The notes: a model not told the origin generated them from the letters alone. A stretch of 64,000 nt of DNA from Curtobacterium sp. MCLR17_032 (GCF_003234795.2 NZ_CP126268.1:1612001-1676000); one strand, 5' to 3'. Shown: positions 1 to 9,312, numbered from the stretch's first letter. Numbers and translations are program-made.

Positions 1-73
1 CCGTGTCGCGGCCTTCTCCGGCGGTCTCGGCGTGCAGCAGCATCCCCACATCGAAGCACGGCCGATGCGTTCA

Positions 74-88
74 ACGGTGATTCACCGT
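74..88. promoter_or_regulatory. perfect palindrome upstream of the desaturase gene
   Basis: ACGGTGA-T-TCACCGT is a perfect 7-bp inverted repeat in the 206-bp region before the first gene, a stretch noticeably richer in A and T than its surroundings. It is about 120 bp upstream of the desaturase start, so it could be an operator of that gene or of a divergent gene off the left edge. No convincing -35/-10 pair was found. The first 70 bases hold no gene I can support. Confidence 0.35.
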
Positions 89-206
89 GAGTTCCGCATG
101 GTGCAGGTGGTTTCGCATGTTGGGCCCATATCGTCATCGCAAGCGCGATTGCGTGAACTCCTCTGCGCTGGTCGAAGGACCACGATGACGGAAGGTCGGT
201 CCTTCG

Positions 207-1313
207 TTGACCACCACTCCTGTCCAGTCGGGCTACACCCGGACCCGTCCCGCGACGAGCGGACGGGGTTCGAGCACATCGACGTACTCGGCTGTCCTGG
301 CACAGGTGAAGGAGCACGACCTGCTCCGCCGCCGCACCGGTTTCTACTGGTCCCTCTTCGGTTCCCTGATCGGCACGCTCGCCCTGGCCTGGGTGGCGTT
401 CTCGTTCCTCGGTGACTCCTGGTTCCAGCTGATCGTCGCCGGTGTCCTCGGCGTGCTGTTCACCCAGTTCGCGTTCCTGTCGCACGAGGCCGCGCACCGC
501 CAGGTGTTCGCGTCGCAGCGGTGGAACGACCGGGCGGGCCGCTACGTCGGCACGTTCCTGGTGGGCCTCAGCTACTCGTGGTGGATGAACAAGCACACCC
601 GTCACCACGGCAACCCGAACACCGTCGGCAAGGACCCGGACATCGCGCCCGGCGTCATCGCCTTCATCCCCGAGGACGTGCCCGCGTCCGGCCTGAAGCG
701 TGTCTTCACCCGCTTCCAGGGCTGGCTGTTCTTCCCGCTGCTCACCCTCGAGGGCATCAACCTGCACTGGTCCGCCGTCCGCGCGGTCATCAGCGGCACC
801 GGCACCACGGCCGACCGCCGACACCGGATCATCGAGGGCTCCCTGCTCGTCGCCCGCTTCGCGATTTACCTGACGGCCGTGTTCTGGTTCCTGCCGTTCG
901 GGATGGCGTGTGCGTTCCTCGGGGTGCAGTTGGCCGTGTTCGGCGTGATGATGGGCGCCTCGTTCGCCCCGAACCACAAGGGCATGCCGACGATCGCCCA
1001 CGACGCCAAGGTCGACTTCTTCTCCCGCCAGGTCCGTACCTCGCGCAACATCCGTGGCGGCTGGTGGGTGTCGTTCCTGATGGGTGGCCTGAACTACCAG
1101 GTCGAGCACCACCTGTTCCCCTCGATGCCCCGCCCGGCGCTGAAGCAGGCACGACTGCTGGTCCGTGACCACTGCGACACCCTCGACGTGCCGTACACCG
1201 AGACCACCCTGCTGCGCTCGTACGGCATCGTCGTCGCCTACCTGAACCGCGTCGGGCTCGCAGCACGTGACCCCTTCACCTGCCCGATGGTGTCGCAGCT
1301 CCGCATCAACTGA
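207..1313 (+). CDS. membrane fatty acid desaturase
   Basis: Integral-membrane di-iron desaturase of 368 residues that would introduce a double bond into acyl chains of membrane lipids. The three histidine boxes are all present: H93-E-A-A-H97, H130-T-R-H-H134 and Q298-V-E-H-H302. A Q as first residue of the third box is typical of front-end and acyl-lipid desaturases. Hydrophobic pairs lie between the first and second boxes and around residues 210-255. The start is a TTG preceded by GGAAGG about 10 nt upstream; no ATG or GTG fits better. The electron donor is not encoded nearby. Regiospecificity cannot be told from the sequence. Confidence 0.9.
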   Translation: MTTTPVQSGYTRTRPATSGRGSSTSTYSAVLAQVKEHDLLRRRTGFYWSLFGSLIGTLALAWVAFSFLGDSWFQLIVAGVLGVLFTQFAFLSHEAAHRQVFASQRWNDRAGRYVGTFLVGLSYSWWMNKHTRHHGNPNTVGKDPDIAPGVIAFIPEDVPASGLKRVFTRFQGWLFFPLLTLEGINLHWSAVRAVISGTGTTADRRHRIIEGSLLVARFAIYLTAVFWFLPFGMACAFLGVQLAVFGVMMGASFAPNHKGMPTIAHDAKVDFFSRQVRTSRNIRGGWWVSFLMGGLNYQVEHHLFPSMPRPALKQARLLVRDHCDTLDVPYTETTLLRSYGIVVAYLNRVGLAARDPFTCPMVSQLRIN

Positions 1314-1357
1314 CCCGCAGCCGGGCAGGAGCCGGACGGCCGAGGGAAGATCAGTGC

Positions 1358-1837
1358 ATGGTCCTCACCCCGGTCTCCGGCACCGACGTCGAGCAGCTGC
1401 GATCGTTCCTCCGCGGCAGCGACCTGACCCTCGCCGGACTCGACGACGAGTCGGTCCGGCTGTGGGTGGAGCGCGACCCCGACGGCACGGTCGTCGGCAG
1501 TACCGGGTACGAGTGCAGCGCCGACGGCCGGGACGTCCTCGTCCGCAGCGTCGCGGTCGCAGCAGGACGGCGTTCGGCCGGTGCCGGGACACGCCTGGCA
1601 CGGTTCGCGCTGGACCGGGCGGCAGACGACGGCGCGGAGCGTGCCTGGTTGTTCTCCCGGCGGTCCGGCCCGTTCTGGCAGGGCCTCGGGTTCGTGCCGG
1701 TGGACCGGCAGGCGCTCGTCGCTGCCCTGCCGGAGACGCAGCAGGTGCGCCTGTTCCTGACGACGGGCCAGCTGGACCGGGAGGTCGCGTGGACACGTCC
1801 GCTCGGCGGAGCGCGGCCCGGTCGACCGGGCGGCTGA
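1358..1837 (+). CDS. GNAT N-acetyltransferase, ArsN2-like
   Basis: Small acetyl-CoA-dependent acetyltransferase of 159 residues. The core GNAT features are visible: V-R-S-V-A-V in beta 4 followed by R-R-S-A-G-A-G-T in the acetyl-CoA pyrophosphate loop, then F-W-Q-G-L-G-F near residue 107. The C-terminal stretch V-D-R-Q-A-L-V-A-A-L-P-E-T-Q-Q-V resembles the ArsN2 family found in arsenic operons. No other ars gene is near, so the substrate is unknown. ATG start with a GAGGGAAGA ribosome-binding site. It follows the desaturase by 44 bp on the same strand. Confidence 0.75.
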   Translation: MVLTPVSGTDVEQLRSFLRGSDLTLAGLDDESVRLWVERDPDGTVVGSTGYECSADGRDVLVRSVAVAAGRRSAGAGTRLARFALDRAADDGAERAWLFSRRSGPFWQGLGFVPVDRQALVAALPETQQVRLFLTTGQLDREVAWTRPLGGARPGRPGG

Positions 1838-1995
1838 GACCAGCGGCCTGGAGGCGCGGGTCACTCCGGTCGGCCGCGGCACGTCGTGACGGTGCACAGC
1901 GGGCCGTCTGCAGGAGGATGGCAGCGGCGACGACGCTGGTCGCGCCTCCCGTCCGTGCCGACGACGACCGTCGGCCGACCCGCGAAGGACACCCC

Positions 1996-2757
1996 ATGCA
2001 GCCCTCCACCCTGACCGGATCCGTCGCCCTGGTGACCGCGGCGTCCCGCGGCATCGGCCGTGCCGTCGCGCTCGACTTGGCGGCCAACGGGGCGGACGTC
2101 GCGCTCGGGGTCCGCGACCCCGAGGCAGCGGCAGGCCTGGCCGACGAGATCCGCGGGGCGGGCCGACGCGTGGTGGTCGTGCCGATGGACGTCACGGACC
2201 TGCCCTCCTGCCGGACCGCGGTGGACGCCGTCGTCGCGGAGCTCGGGAGGATCGACGTGCTCGTCAACAACGCCGGCGGCGGCATCGTCGAGGACGCCCT
2301 CGACGTGACCGAGGAGCACTTCGACACGGTGTGGGCGCTCACCACGAAGTCGACGTTCTTCATCTCGCAGTACGTGGCCGAGCACATGCGGACCGCGGGC
2401 GGTGGGTCGATCGTGAACATCGCCTCGCAGGCTGGGCTCGTGGCGCTGCCCGGGGAGTCCGTCTACTGCCTGAGCAAGGCCGCGGTGATCCACCTGACCA
2501 AGTGCCTGGCCGTGGAGTGGGGGCAGTACGGCATCCGCGTGAACGCCGTCGCGCCGACCTTCATCGAGACCGACGGCACCGCTCTGGCGTTGTCCGACGA
2601 CGCGTTCCGGGCCGACACCGTGGAGCGGATCGCGGCGCTGCACCGGATCGGCCGGCCCGAGGAGGTCGCTGCTGCGGTGACGTTCCTGGCGGGCCCGGGT
2701 GCATCGCTCGTCACCGGGACGGCGCTGCCGATCGACGGGGGCTGGACCGCTCGATGA
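1996..2757 (+). CDS. SDR family NAD(P)-dependent oxidoreductase
   Basis: Classical short-chain dehydrogenase of 253 residues. It shows the N-terminal cofactor loop T-A-A-S-R-G-I-G, the N-N-A-G motif near residue 92, the catalytic serine in N-I-A-S-Q-A-G, and Y-C-L-S-K as the YxxxK motif. The last residues I-D-G-G-W are the usual SDR tail. An Arg after the second glycine position of the loop suggests NADP(H). The substrate is unknown. The ATG is preceded by GAAGGA. Its stop overlaps the start of the next gene (ATGA), so it is probably cotranscribed with the LtrA-family gene. Confidence 0.85.
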   Translation: MQPSTLTGSVALVTAASRGIGRAVALDLAANGADVALGVRDPEAAAGLADEIRGAGRRVVVVPMDVTDLPSCRTAVDAVVAELGRIDVLVNNAGGGIVEDALDVTEEHFDTVWALTTKSTFFISQYVAEHMRTAGGGSIVNIASQAGLVALPGESVYCLSKAAVIHLTKCLAVEWGQYGIRVNAVAPTFIETDGTALALSDDAFRADTVERIAALHRIGRPEEVAAAVTFLAGPGASLVTGTALPIDGGWTAR

Positions 2758-3920
2758 CGATCGGACTGCGCCGGATGGCACCGCGCGACCCTGCGCAACG
2801 ACATCGAGCCGCGACGCCGCTGGAACTGCTGTTCGACCTGGTGTTCGTCGTCGCGGTCGGTCTGGCGGCGACGAACCTGCACGAGATCGAGGCCGGGGGA
2901 CACCTGGCCTCCGCCGTGTTCTCGTACTGCCTGGTGTTCTTCTCGATCTGGTGGGCCTGGGTGAACTTCACCTGGTTCGCGACCTCGTTCGACACCGACG
3001 ACTGGCTCTACCGCGTGATGACGGTCGTGCAGATGGCCGGGGTGCTGGTGCTCGCCGCGGGGGTGCATGACGCGATGGTCGACGGTGACTTCACCATTGG
3101 CATCATCGGGTACGTCCTGATGCGCCTGGCGCTCGTCGGACAGTGGATCCGCGCCGCGGTCTCGTCGCCGCGGTACCGGCGGACCGCGTTGCGCTACGCG
3201 GTCGGGGTCGTCCTCGTGCAGGTCCTGTGGGTGGCCTCCCTCGCGCTGCCGCTCGAGTTCCGCCCGGTCGCGACGCCGTTCCTCATCCTCGCCGAGGTCC
3301 TGGTGCCGGTGTGGGCGGAGACCGGCGCCGAGACCACCCAGTGGCACACGCACCACCTGGCGGAGCGGTACTCGCTGTTCACGCTGATCGTCCTCGGTGA
3401 GGGGCTGGTCGCCTCGGCGAACGCGGTGATCGACGCCCTGGCGCACACCGAGCACCTCGGCTCCCTGCTGACCCTCGCCGCCTGCGGGCTCGTGATCACG
3501 GTCGGCATGTGGTGGATCTACTTCTCGCGGGAGCAGCACGACCACATCCGCTCGCTGCCGACGGCACTGCTGTTCGGGTACGGCCACTACGTCGTCTTCG
3601 CCGCCGCCGGTGCCCTGCCGGCTGGCATCGAGGTCGCCGTGCAGGCCGATGCGGGACACGGCGGGCTGACCGACGCGGCGGTCGCCGCGACCGTCGCCGT
3701 CCCGGTCGCCCTGTTCGTGCTGTCGATCTGGTGGTTGGCGATCCGCCCGTCCCTGCCACTGCGCGTGAACGTGCTGGTGGTCGCCCTCACCCTGGCCGTC
3801 GTCGCGTCGATCGCGCTGCCGGCGGTGTCGCTCCCGCTGACCGCGGTGCTCGTCGTCGCGGTGGTCGTGACGCTCGAGGTCGCGTCGTCCAGCGGCCATC
3901 GCGACCGCCCGGAGGCCTGA
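2754..3920 (+). CDS. low temperature requirement protein A (LtrA) family membrane protein
   Basis: Polytopic membrane protein of 388 residues with about ten hydrophobic segments. Two LtrA-family signatures are clear: E-L-L-F-D-L-V-F-V-V near the N-terminus, and H-H-L-A-E-R-Y-S-L-F-T-L-I-V-L-G-E-G in the middle. LtrA was named from a Listeria cold-growth locus and its biochemical role is not established. The ATG overlaps the SDR stop codon by 4 nt. The tandem octamer array begins 11 bp after its stop. Confidence 0.85.
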   Translation: MTIGLRRMAPRDPAQRHRAATPLELLFDLVFVVAVGLAATNLHEIEAGGHLASAVFSYCLVFFSIWWAWVNFTWFATSFDTDDWLYRVMTVVQMAGVLVLAAGVHDAMVDGDFTIGIIGYVLMRLALVGQWIRAAVSSPRYRRTALRYAVGVVLVQVLWVASLALPLEFRPVATPFLILAEVLVPVWAETGAETTQWHTHHLAERYSLFTLIVLGEGLVASANAVIDALAHTEHLGSLLTLAACGLVITVGMWWIYFSREQHDHIRSLPTALLFGYGHYVVFAAAGALPAGIEVAVQADAGHGGLTDAAVAATVAVPVALFVLSIWWLAIRPSLPLRVNVLVVALTLAVVASIALPAVSLPLTAVLVVAVVVTLEVASSSGHRDRPEA

Positions 3921-3931
3921 CCCTCGACGTC

Positions 3932-3984
3932 GTCAGCCCGTCAGCCCGTCAGCCCGTCAGCCCGTCAGCCCGTCAGCCCGTCAG
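3932..3984. repeat. tandem octamer array GTCAGCCC, 6.6 copies
   Basis: Six perfect head-to-tail copies of the 8-mer GTCAGCCC, starting at 3932, 3940, 3948, 3956, 3964 and 3972, then a partial GTCAG. The array lies between two convergent genes, and its last copy supplies the stop codon of the permease on the minus strand (3981-3983). A perfect 8-bp microsatellite of this kind is prone to slippage. Confidence 0.95.
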
Positions 3985-5240
3985 GCACGGGTGTCGGACG
4001 CCAGGGCGATCCGGACGCCCCGGTACGCCAACCCGATCACGGTCACCACGACCCCACCGACGATCGAGGGCACCGGCAACGCCGCCACGAGGACGACACA
4101 CCCGACCGCTCCACCGACGGCCAGGAGGCGCGGGTACCGCCGGTCACGTCGCTCCTGCGTCAGGGCGGCCGTGTTCGCGACGAAGTAGTACAGCAGCACC
4201 CCGAAGGACGAGAACCCGATCGCCCCGCGCAGGTCGGTCACGGCGACGACGAAACACACGACCAGGCCGAGGACGACCTCGGCACGAGCGGGGACGGACG
4301 TCCGCGGGTCCACGGCGGCGAACCACCCCGGCAGGTCGCGGTTCCGCGCCATCGCCAGGCTCGTCCTTCCGATGCCGGCGATCATCGCCAGCAGTGCGCC
4401 GAGCGCTGCGGCAGCCGCTCCGATCTGCACGACCACTCCGGCCCACGGCTGCCCGGCCGTGGCGACGACGGCCCGGAGCGGCGCACCGGACGCGGCCGTG
4501 CCTCCCGGCCCGAGTGCGTGCAGCGTGGCGACCGCGACCAGTGCGTAGACGACGAGGGTGATGCCGAGGGCGGTGGTGATCGCGCGGGGGATGGTGCGGA
4601 CAGGGTCGATGACCTCTTCGCCGAGGGTCGCGATGCGGGCGTACCCGGCGAAGGCGAAGAACAGGAACCCGGCGGCTTGCAGGACCCCGACGGGCGTCGG
4701 CGCCGGGGCGGGGTCGTCCACGGTCGGTCCGGTGTGGGTGAGCCCGATGACGACCACGACCGTCAGGGCGACGAGCGCGACCGTGACGAGGACGCGGGTG
4801 AGGAACGCCGTCCGGGTGATGCCCGACGTGTTGACGACCGTGAGGGCGAGGACCGCGACGATCGCAACGGGCCTCTGCCACGGCTCGGGGACCAGGTACG
4901 CGGCGACGGTCATCGCCATCGCAGCCGAGCTGGCGGTCTTGCCGATGACGAACCCCCACCCGGCGGTGAAACCGGCCCAGGGACCGAGGCGTTCGCGTCC
5001 GGAGACGTACGCCCCACCGGATGTCGGGTACTGCGCTGCGAGCTGCGCAGAGGACGTGGCGTTGCAGAAGGCGATGACGCCCGCGAGCAGCAGCGCGACG
5101 AGCATCGCACGGCCGGCGACGGCTGCCGCGGGCGCGAACGCCGCGAACACGCCGGCACCGATCATCGAGCCGAGCCCGATGAGGACGGCGTCGTGCATGC
5201 GCAGACGTCGGGCGAGGGCACCGGTCGCGGAAGAGCTCAC
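3981..5240 (-). CDS. APC superfamily amino acid permease
   Basis: Secondary transporter of 419 residues with about twelve membrane segments. The N-terminal G-L-G-S-M-I-G-A-G-V-F is the unwound first helix that binds the substrate backbone in the amino acid/polyamine/organocation superfamily. G-Y-A-R-I-A-T-L-G-E-E in the middle is the TM6/TM7 region. Substrate cannot be assigned. ATG start; no other gene on this strand lies close upstream. Its 3' end runs into the tandem octamer array, so slippage there would alter the last codons. Confidence 0.88.
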   Translation of the reverse strand: MSSSATGALARRLRMHDAVLIGLGSMIGAGVFAAFAPAAAVAGRAMLVALLLAGVIAFCNATSSAQLAAQYPTSGGAYVSGRERLGPWAGFTAGWGFVIGKTASSAAMAMTVAAYLVPEPWQRPVAIVAVLALTVVNTSGITRTAFLTRVLVTVALVALTVVVVIGLTHTGPTVDDPAPAPTPVGVLQAAGFLFFAFAGYARIATLGEEVIDPVRTIPRAITTALGITLVVYALVAVATLHALGPGGTAASGAPLRAVVATAGQPWAGVVVQIGAAAAALGALLAMIAGIGRTSLAMARNRDLPGWFAAVDPRTSVPARAEVVLGLVVCFVVAVTDLRGAIGFSSFGVLLYYFVANTAALTQERRDRRYPRLLAVGGAVGCVVLVAALPVPSIVGGVVVTVIGLAYRGVRIALASDTRA

Positions 5241-5289
5241 CCCGGCATCCTGACCGGGTCAGGTGAACAGCGCGGAGCCGCCAGCCGGC

Positions 5290-5751
5290 TCAGGCCGCGT
5301 GCCGGCCGAGCGACACCGACTCGAGCGGCGTGTCCAGCAGCTGCCGGCCGCGGAACCAGCGCAGCAACCAGTCCGCCGGCGACCCGGACAGCCCCGCCGG
5401 CAGACCACCGCGTCGCTGCAGGAAGTCACTGAAGCCCGGCTCGCCCCGGAGCTCTGCGTCCGAGGGGTTGCCGAACGCCATCGACCAGCCGTCGAACCGA
5501 CGGGTGTCGATGTCCTCGCGGCTCAGTGAGCGGACGTCCCGGTGCCGGGGGTCGTGCTGGATCGCGGCGAACCGGTCCTCGACGCTCCACGCCGGACCCT
5601 CGAGGACCTGCATGAAGCGGCCGTCCTTGGCCACGAGCAGTCCGGAGACACCGAGGGCGTCGTTCTTCAGGCGGGCGTCCCGCAGCAGGTCGACGAGCTG
5701 GGCGTCGGTGAGGTCGTCGACGGCGACGGACATGTAGACGAGGGAGAGCAC
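5290..5751 (-). CDS. BLUF domain blue-light sensor
   Basis: Stand-alone BLUF photoreceptor, 153 residues from the GTG at 5751, which has GAGGGA about 7 nt upstream; a longer version from a GTG at 5799 is possible but has no ribosome-binding site. Flavin-site residues are present: Tyr6 (L-V-Y-M-S), Asn30 (K-N-D-A-L-G-V-S-G), Gln48 (G-R-F-M-Q-V-L-E-G), Trp89 and Met91 (G-W-S-M-A-F). Y, Q and M/W form the hydrogen-bond switch that rearranges when FAD absorbs blue light. After the ~95-residue domain there is only a short tail and no output domain, so it must signal by protein contact. No partner is obvious nearby. Confidence 0.9.
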   Translation of the reverse strand: MLSLVYMSVAVDDLTDAQLVDLLRDARLKNDALGVSGLLVAKDGRFMQVLEGPAWSVEDRFAAIQHDPRHRDVRSLSREDIDTRRFDGWSMAFGNPSDAELRGEPGFSDFLQRRGGLPAGLSGSPADWLLRWFRGRQLLDTPLESVSLGRHAA

Positions 5752-5851
5752 GATCCACGATCCCTCGCGTCCGGTGCGACGGTCAACCGTGGCCGCCACG
5801 CGGATCCGGATACCGCACTCCTGGCGGTCCCGACCCGGTCGCGACCGGAGC

Positions 5852-5895
5852 CGGACGGGAGGCGCGGGTCGGCGCCGCCCCGCGCCTCCCGTCCG
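5852..5895 (-). terminator. 17-bp perfect hairpin after the AI-2E transporter gene
   Basis: Arms 5852-5868 and 5879-5895 are exact reverse complements with a 10-nt loop. The hairpin starts one base after the transporter stop codon, where a terminator belongs, but there is no T tract. It belongs to the dispersed GGAGGC-core hairpin family of this chromosome. Confidence 0.75.
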
Positions 5896-7041
5896 TCAGT
5901 CGGTCCCGACCGCCACCGTCTCCCGACGCTTCTGCCGCCACGGCTCCGCCGGACGGTCCTCACCGTCCCACACCTGCACCACACCCCACACCGCTGCGAC
6001 GAGCGGCACGGCGACGATCGCCCCGGTCACGCCCGCGACCACGGTGCCGGCCGTCAGCGCGACCAGGACCACGAGTCCGTGCAACTGCAGCGACCGGCCC
6101 ATGAGCACCGGCTGCAGGAAGTTGCCTTCGACCTGGTTCACCACCACGACGATGACGACGACCGCCAGGGCCTGCCACGGCCCCAGGGTGACGAGCGTCA
6201 CCAGCGCTGCCAGGAGCCCGATGATCGGCGCACCGATCATCGGGATGAACGACGTCACGAACGCCACCACCGCCAGCGGAACGGCCAACGGCACCCCGAG
6301 CAGGAGCAACGCGGACCCGATCGCGATCCCGTCGAACGTGGCGATCGCCGCCTTCCCCCGCACGTAGCCACCCAGGGTCGACACCACCCGGTCCCCGATG
6401 CGCCGCGCCCGCTCGTACGACGCACCCGTGAACGGGCGGAGCAGGAACTCCCACAGCGCCGGACCGTCCTTGACGAAGAAGAACAGGATGACCGCGGTCA
6501 ACACCGAGCCGGTCACGAAGGTCGTCAGCGCGGACAGGCCCGCCAACGCCCCCGCACCGAAGCGGGAACTCGTCACGAAGCCGACGGCCGTGTCCACGAA
6601 CTGGTCGATCTGCCGGTCCGTGATCGTCACCGGCAGGTGCTGCACCCGGTCGTGCAGCTGCTGCAACCCGTCCACCGCGGACTCGCGCAACGCCGGCATC
6701 TGCTGCGACACCGCCGCCACGAGCAACCACCCGATCGCGGTCAGGACCGCCAGGACCGACACGAAGCACACCAGGGTCGCGACCAACGACGGCACCCCGT
6801 GCCGACGCAACCACCCCGCCATCGGGTACATGGCCGACGCGATGATCAGCGCCAACAGCACCGGGATCGTCACCACACCGACCTGCGACAGGGCGGTCAC
6901 CAGGACGCCCAGGACGATCAGCACCCCGATGAGCTGGAAACACCGGACCGCCAGACGGCCGAAGCCGTCCGACCAGGGTGACCGACGTCCGGGGACAGCG
7001 TCCGGGGAGGTCGACGACGGGGCGTGGCGGAGGAAGGGCAT
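5896..7041 (-). CDS. AI-2E family transporter (PerM/TqsA-like)
   Basis: Membrane protein of 381 residues with the family layout. Three N-terminal helices are followed by a soluble segment (about residues 130-190) and five or six more helices. The signature G-A-P-I-I-G-L-L sits near residue 295 and N-Q-V-E-G-N-F-L-Q-P near 325. Members export autoinducer-2 or act as cation/proton antiporters; which applies here is unknown. The ATG at 7041 is preceded by GGAG. An open frame continues 50 codons upstream but reads like noncoding DNA and would leave only 5 bp to the divergent acyltransferase. Confidence 0.87.
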   Translation of the reverse strand: MPFLRHAPSSTSPDAVPGRRSPWSDGFGRLAVRCFQLIGVLIVLGVLVTALSQVGVVTIPVLLALIIASAMYPMAGWLRRHGVPSLVATLVCFVSVLAVLTAIGWLLVAAVSQQMPALRESAVDGLQQLHDRVQHLPVTITDRQIDQFVDTAVGFVTSSRFGAGALAGLSALTTFVTGSVLTAVILFFFVKDGPALWEFLLRPFTGASYERARRIGDRVVSTLGGYVRGKAAIATFDGIAIGSALLLLGVPLAVPLAVVAFVTSFIPMIGAPIIGLLAALVTLVTLGPWQALAVVVIVVVVNQVEGNFLQPVLMGRSLQLHGLVVLVALTAGTVVAGVTGAIVAVPLVAAVWGVVQVWDGEDRPAEPWRQKRRETVAVGTD

Positions 7042-7196
7042 GGCGCTCCGGACGATCAGCGCGGCACGACGACGGAGCCGTGCCGCTGCAGGTGGACGGG
7101 CGACGGCAGCGACGACCCGCCCCGACCGTACCGGACCCGGACGGCGCCGCGACCACGTCCCCTGCCGTTCACCTGGCCTGCCTACCGTCACCCCTG

Positions 7197-9254
7197 ATGC
7201 CGCCGCAGCACGCCCCCTTCCGCACCGACGTCCACGCCGTCCGCGCCGTGGCCGTCGTGCTCGTGCTCGGGTACCACCTCGACCTCGGTTGGCTGCGCGG
7301 CGGCTTCGTCGGGGTCGACGCGTTCTTCGTCGTCTCCGGGTTCCTCATCACCGGCCGACTCGTCCGCCAGCTCCGCGACACCGGACGCATCGACCTCCCC
7401 GCCTTCTGGGCCCGCCGAGCGCGCCGACTCGCCCCCGCCGCACTGCTCGTCCTCGCCGCCACCGCGGCCGCCGCCGTGCTGCTCACCCCACGCGAGGACT
7501 GGCCCACCCTCGGCACCCAGCTCGCCGCCAGCGCCCTCGCCGTCGAGAACTGGGCGCTCGCCGTGTCCAGCACCGACTACCTGGCCGCCGGGGACCCGTC
7601 CACCCCGTTCGAACACTTCTGGTCCCTCGGGGTCGAGGAGCAGTTCTACCTCCTGTGGCCCCTGCTGCTCCTCGCCGTGTGGTGGGCCGCCCGACGACGT
7701 CGCGGCATGACCCGAGGAGTCCGCGAACGCGCCGTCCTCGTCACCGTCCTGGTCGTCATCGCCGCCTCCCTCACCTGCTCGGTCGTGCTCACCGCCACCG
7801 ACCCCGCACCCGCCTACTTCTGGCCGCACACCCGGGCGTGGGAGTTCGGCGTCGGTGCGCTCCTCGCCCTCGCCCCGGGCGTCCTGCCCGGATCGCCCCG
7901 GATCCGGGCCGCGCTCGCCGGCACCGGCTGGCTCGGTCTCGTCGCCTGCGGACTCCTGCTCACCCCCGCCGTCCCGTACCCGGGGACCGCCGCTGTCCTG
8001 CCCGTCGCGGCCACCGCCCTCGTCATCGCGGGACGGACCGAGACCGGTGTCCTCGGCCGCGCCACGGGCCTCCCGCCCGTCCGCTGGCTCGGCCGCGTCT
8101 CCTACCCGCTCTACCTCTGGCACTGGCCGGTCGTCCTCCTGCTCCCACGGGTCCTCGACCTGCCCACCCCGGCGCGCGTCGCCGTCACGGTCGCCCTCGC
8201 CGCCGCACTCGCGCACCTCACCACCGTCCTCGTCGAACGTCCCGTCACGACCGGGAGGCTCGCCCACCTCCGCCCGCGCGTCACCCTGGCCGTCGTGGCC
8301 GCGGCCACCGCCCTCGTCCTCGTCGTCCCCGCCGTCGGGTGGGGCGCCCTCACCGCACAGCTCCGGACGGACCGCGCCCTCGCCGCCGAACTCAGCACCG
8401 ACGGGGACCGGTGCTGGGGAGCCGCCGCCATCGCCTCCGGCAGCGGGTGTGCCGTCGCCGGGGACCCCCGGCGCGGCACGACCCCGTCGACGATGACCGC
8501 CGCCTACGACGTCGACCCCACGTGGGACGACTGCCAGGCCGAGGCGACCGATGCCCGCAGCTGCGTCGTCGGCGTCCGCGGCGGCACCCGCGTCGCGCTC
8601 ATCGGGGACTCGCACGCCCACCAGTGGTCCTCCGCCCTCATCGCCCTCGCCGAGCAGCGGGGGTGGGAGCTGCACTTGATGGTGAAGGGCGGGTGCGAGT
8701 TCTCCCACGTCCGCTGGAGCGACGTCTCCGCCGCCGACGACCGACGCTGCGGCGCCTGGAACCGGGCCGTCGACCGGTCACTCGCCGACTCCGCGCCCTA
8801 CTCGCTGGTGTTCACGTCCTCCCGCTCCGACCTCCGGGGTGCACCCGTGGGGACGGACCCGGCGCGGAGCGCGCGCGACGGGTACCGGGCCTCCTGGCAG
8901 CCGCTCATCGACCGCGGGGCGAGGATCGTCGCCATCCCGGACACCCCCGCTGCCGGCAGCGGCGTGCAGCACTGCGTCGACACGCACCCGGGCGACCCCG
9001 GGGCCTGCCGGATCAGCACCGACCGGGCCTTCGCCGCGGGGGACCGACTGGTCGCGGCAGCACGGGCGACCCCAGGCGCGGTCGTGGCGGACCTGACGCC
9101 GTCGTTCTGCGCCGACGGGACCTGCCCGGCGGTGATCGGGAACGTGCTGGTCTACCGGGACTCGCAGCACCTCACCCGCACCTACGTGACCACGCTCGTC
9201 GGGGCGCTCGGTCGGCGGACGGATGCGGCGCTCCGCGCTGCCGGCGGGCCCTGA
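7197..9254 (+). CDS. OafA-like acyltransferase with SGNH domain
   Basis: Membrane acyltransferase of 685 residues that would O-acetylate a surface polysaccharide, peptidoglycan or lipid. The N-terminal 400 residues are an acyltransferase-3 domain: R-A-V-A-V-V-L-V-L-G-Y-H with its catalytic His, F-F-V-V-S-G-F-L-I-T-G, F-W-S-L-G-V-E-E-Q-F-Y-L and S-Y-P-L-Y-L-W-H-W. The C-terminal extracytoplasmic part is an SGNH hydrolase fold with G-D-S-H near residue 465 and D-S-Q-H-L-T near residue 655 as the Asp/His part. TACCGT lies 8 nt before the ATG, suggesting a leaderless transcript. Confidence 0.9.
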   Translation: MPPQHAPFRTDVHAVRAVAVVLVLGYHLDLGWLRGGFVGVDAFFVVSGFLITGRLVRQLRDTGRIDLPAFWARRARRLAPAALLVLAATAAAAVLLTPREDWPTLGTQLAASALAVENWALAVSSTDYLAAGDPSTPFEHFWSLGVEEQFYLLWPLLLLAVWWAARRRRGMTRGVRERAVLVTVLVVIAASLTCSVVLTATDPAPAYFWPHTRAWEFGVGALLALAPGVLPGSPRIRAALAGTGWLGLVACGLLLTPAVPYPGTAAVLPVAATALVIAGRTETGVLGRATGLPPVRWLGRVSYPLYLWHWPVVLLLPRVLDLPTPARVAVTVALAAALAHLTTVLVERPVTTGRLAHLRPRVTLAVVAAATALVLVVPAVGWGALTAQLRTDRALAAELSTDGDRCWGAAAIASGSGCAVAGDPRRGTTPSTMTAAYDVDPTWDDCQAEATDARSCVVGVRGGTRVALIGDSHAHQWSSALIALAEQRGWELHLMVKGGCEFSHVRWSDVSAADDRRCGAWNRAVDRSLADSAPYSLVFTSSRSDLRGAPVGTDPARSARDGYRASWQPLIDRGARIVAIPDTPAAGSGVQHCVDTHPGDPGACRISTDRAFAAGDRLVAAARATPGAVVADLTPSFCADGTCPAVIGNVLVYRDSQHLTRTYVTTLVGALGRRTDAALRAAGGP

Positions 9255-9312
9255 GCTGCGGCCTGGGGACGGGGCTGTGCCCGCGGACAGAGCGGCCGGG
9301 TAGTCAGGACGC

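Noticed and set aside
32..415. Open frame overlapping the desaturase start
   Set aside because: Different frame inside the desaturase coding region, with no ribosome-binding site or recognisable protein.
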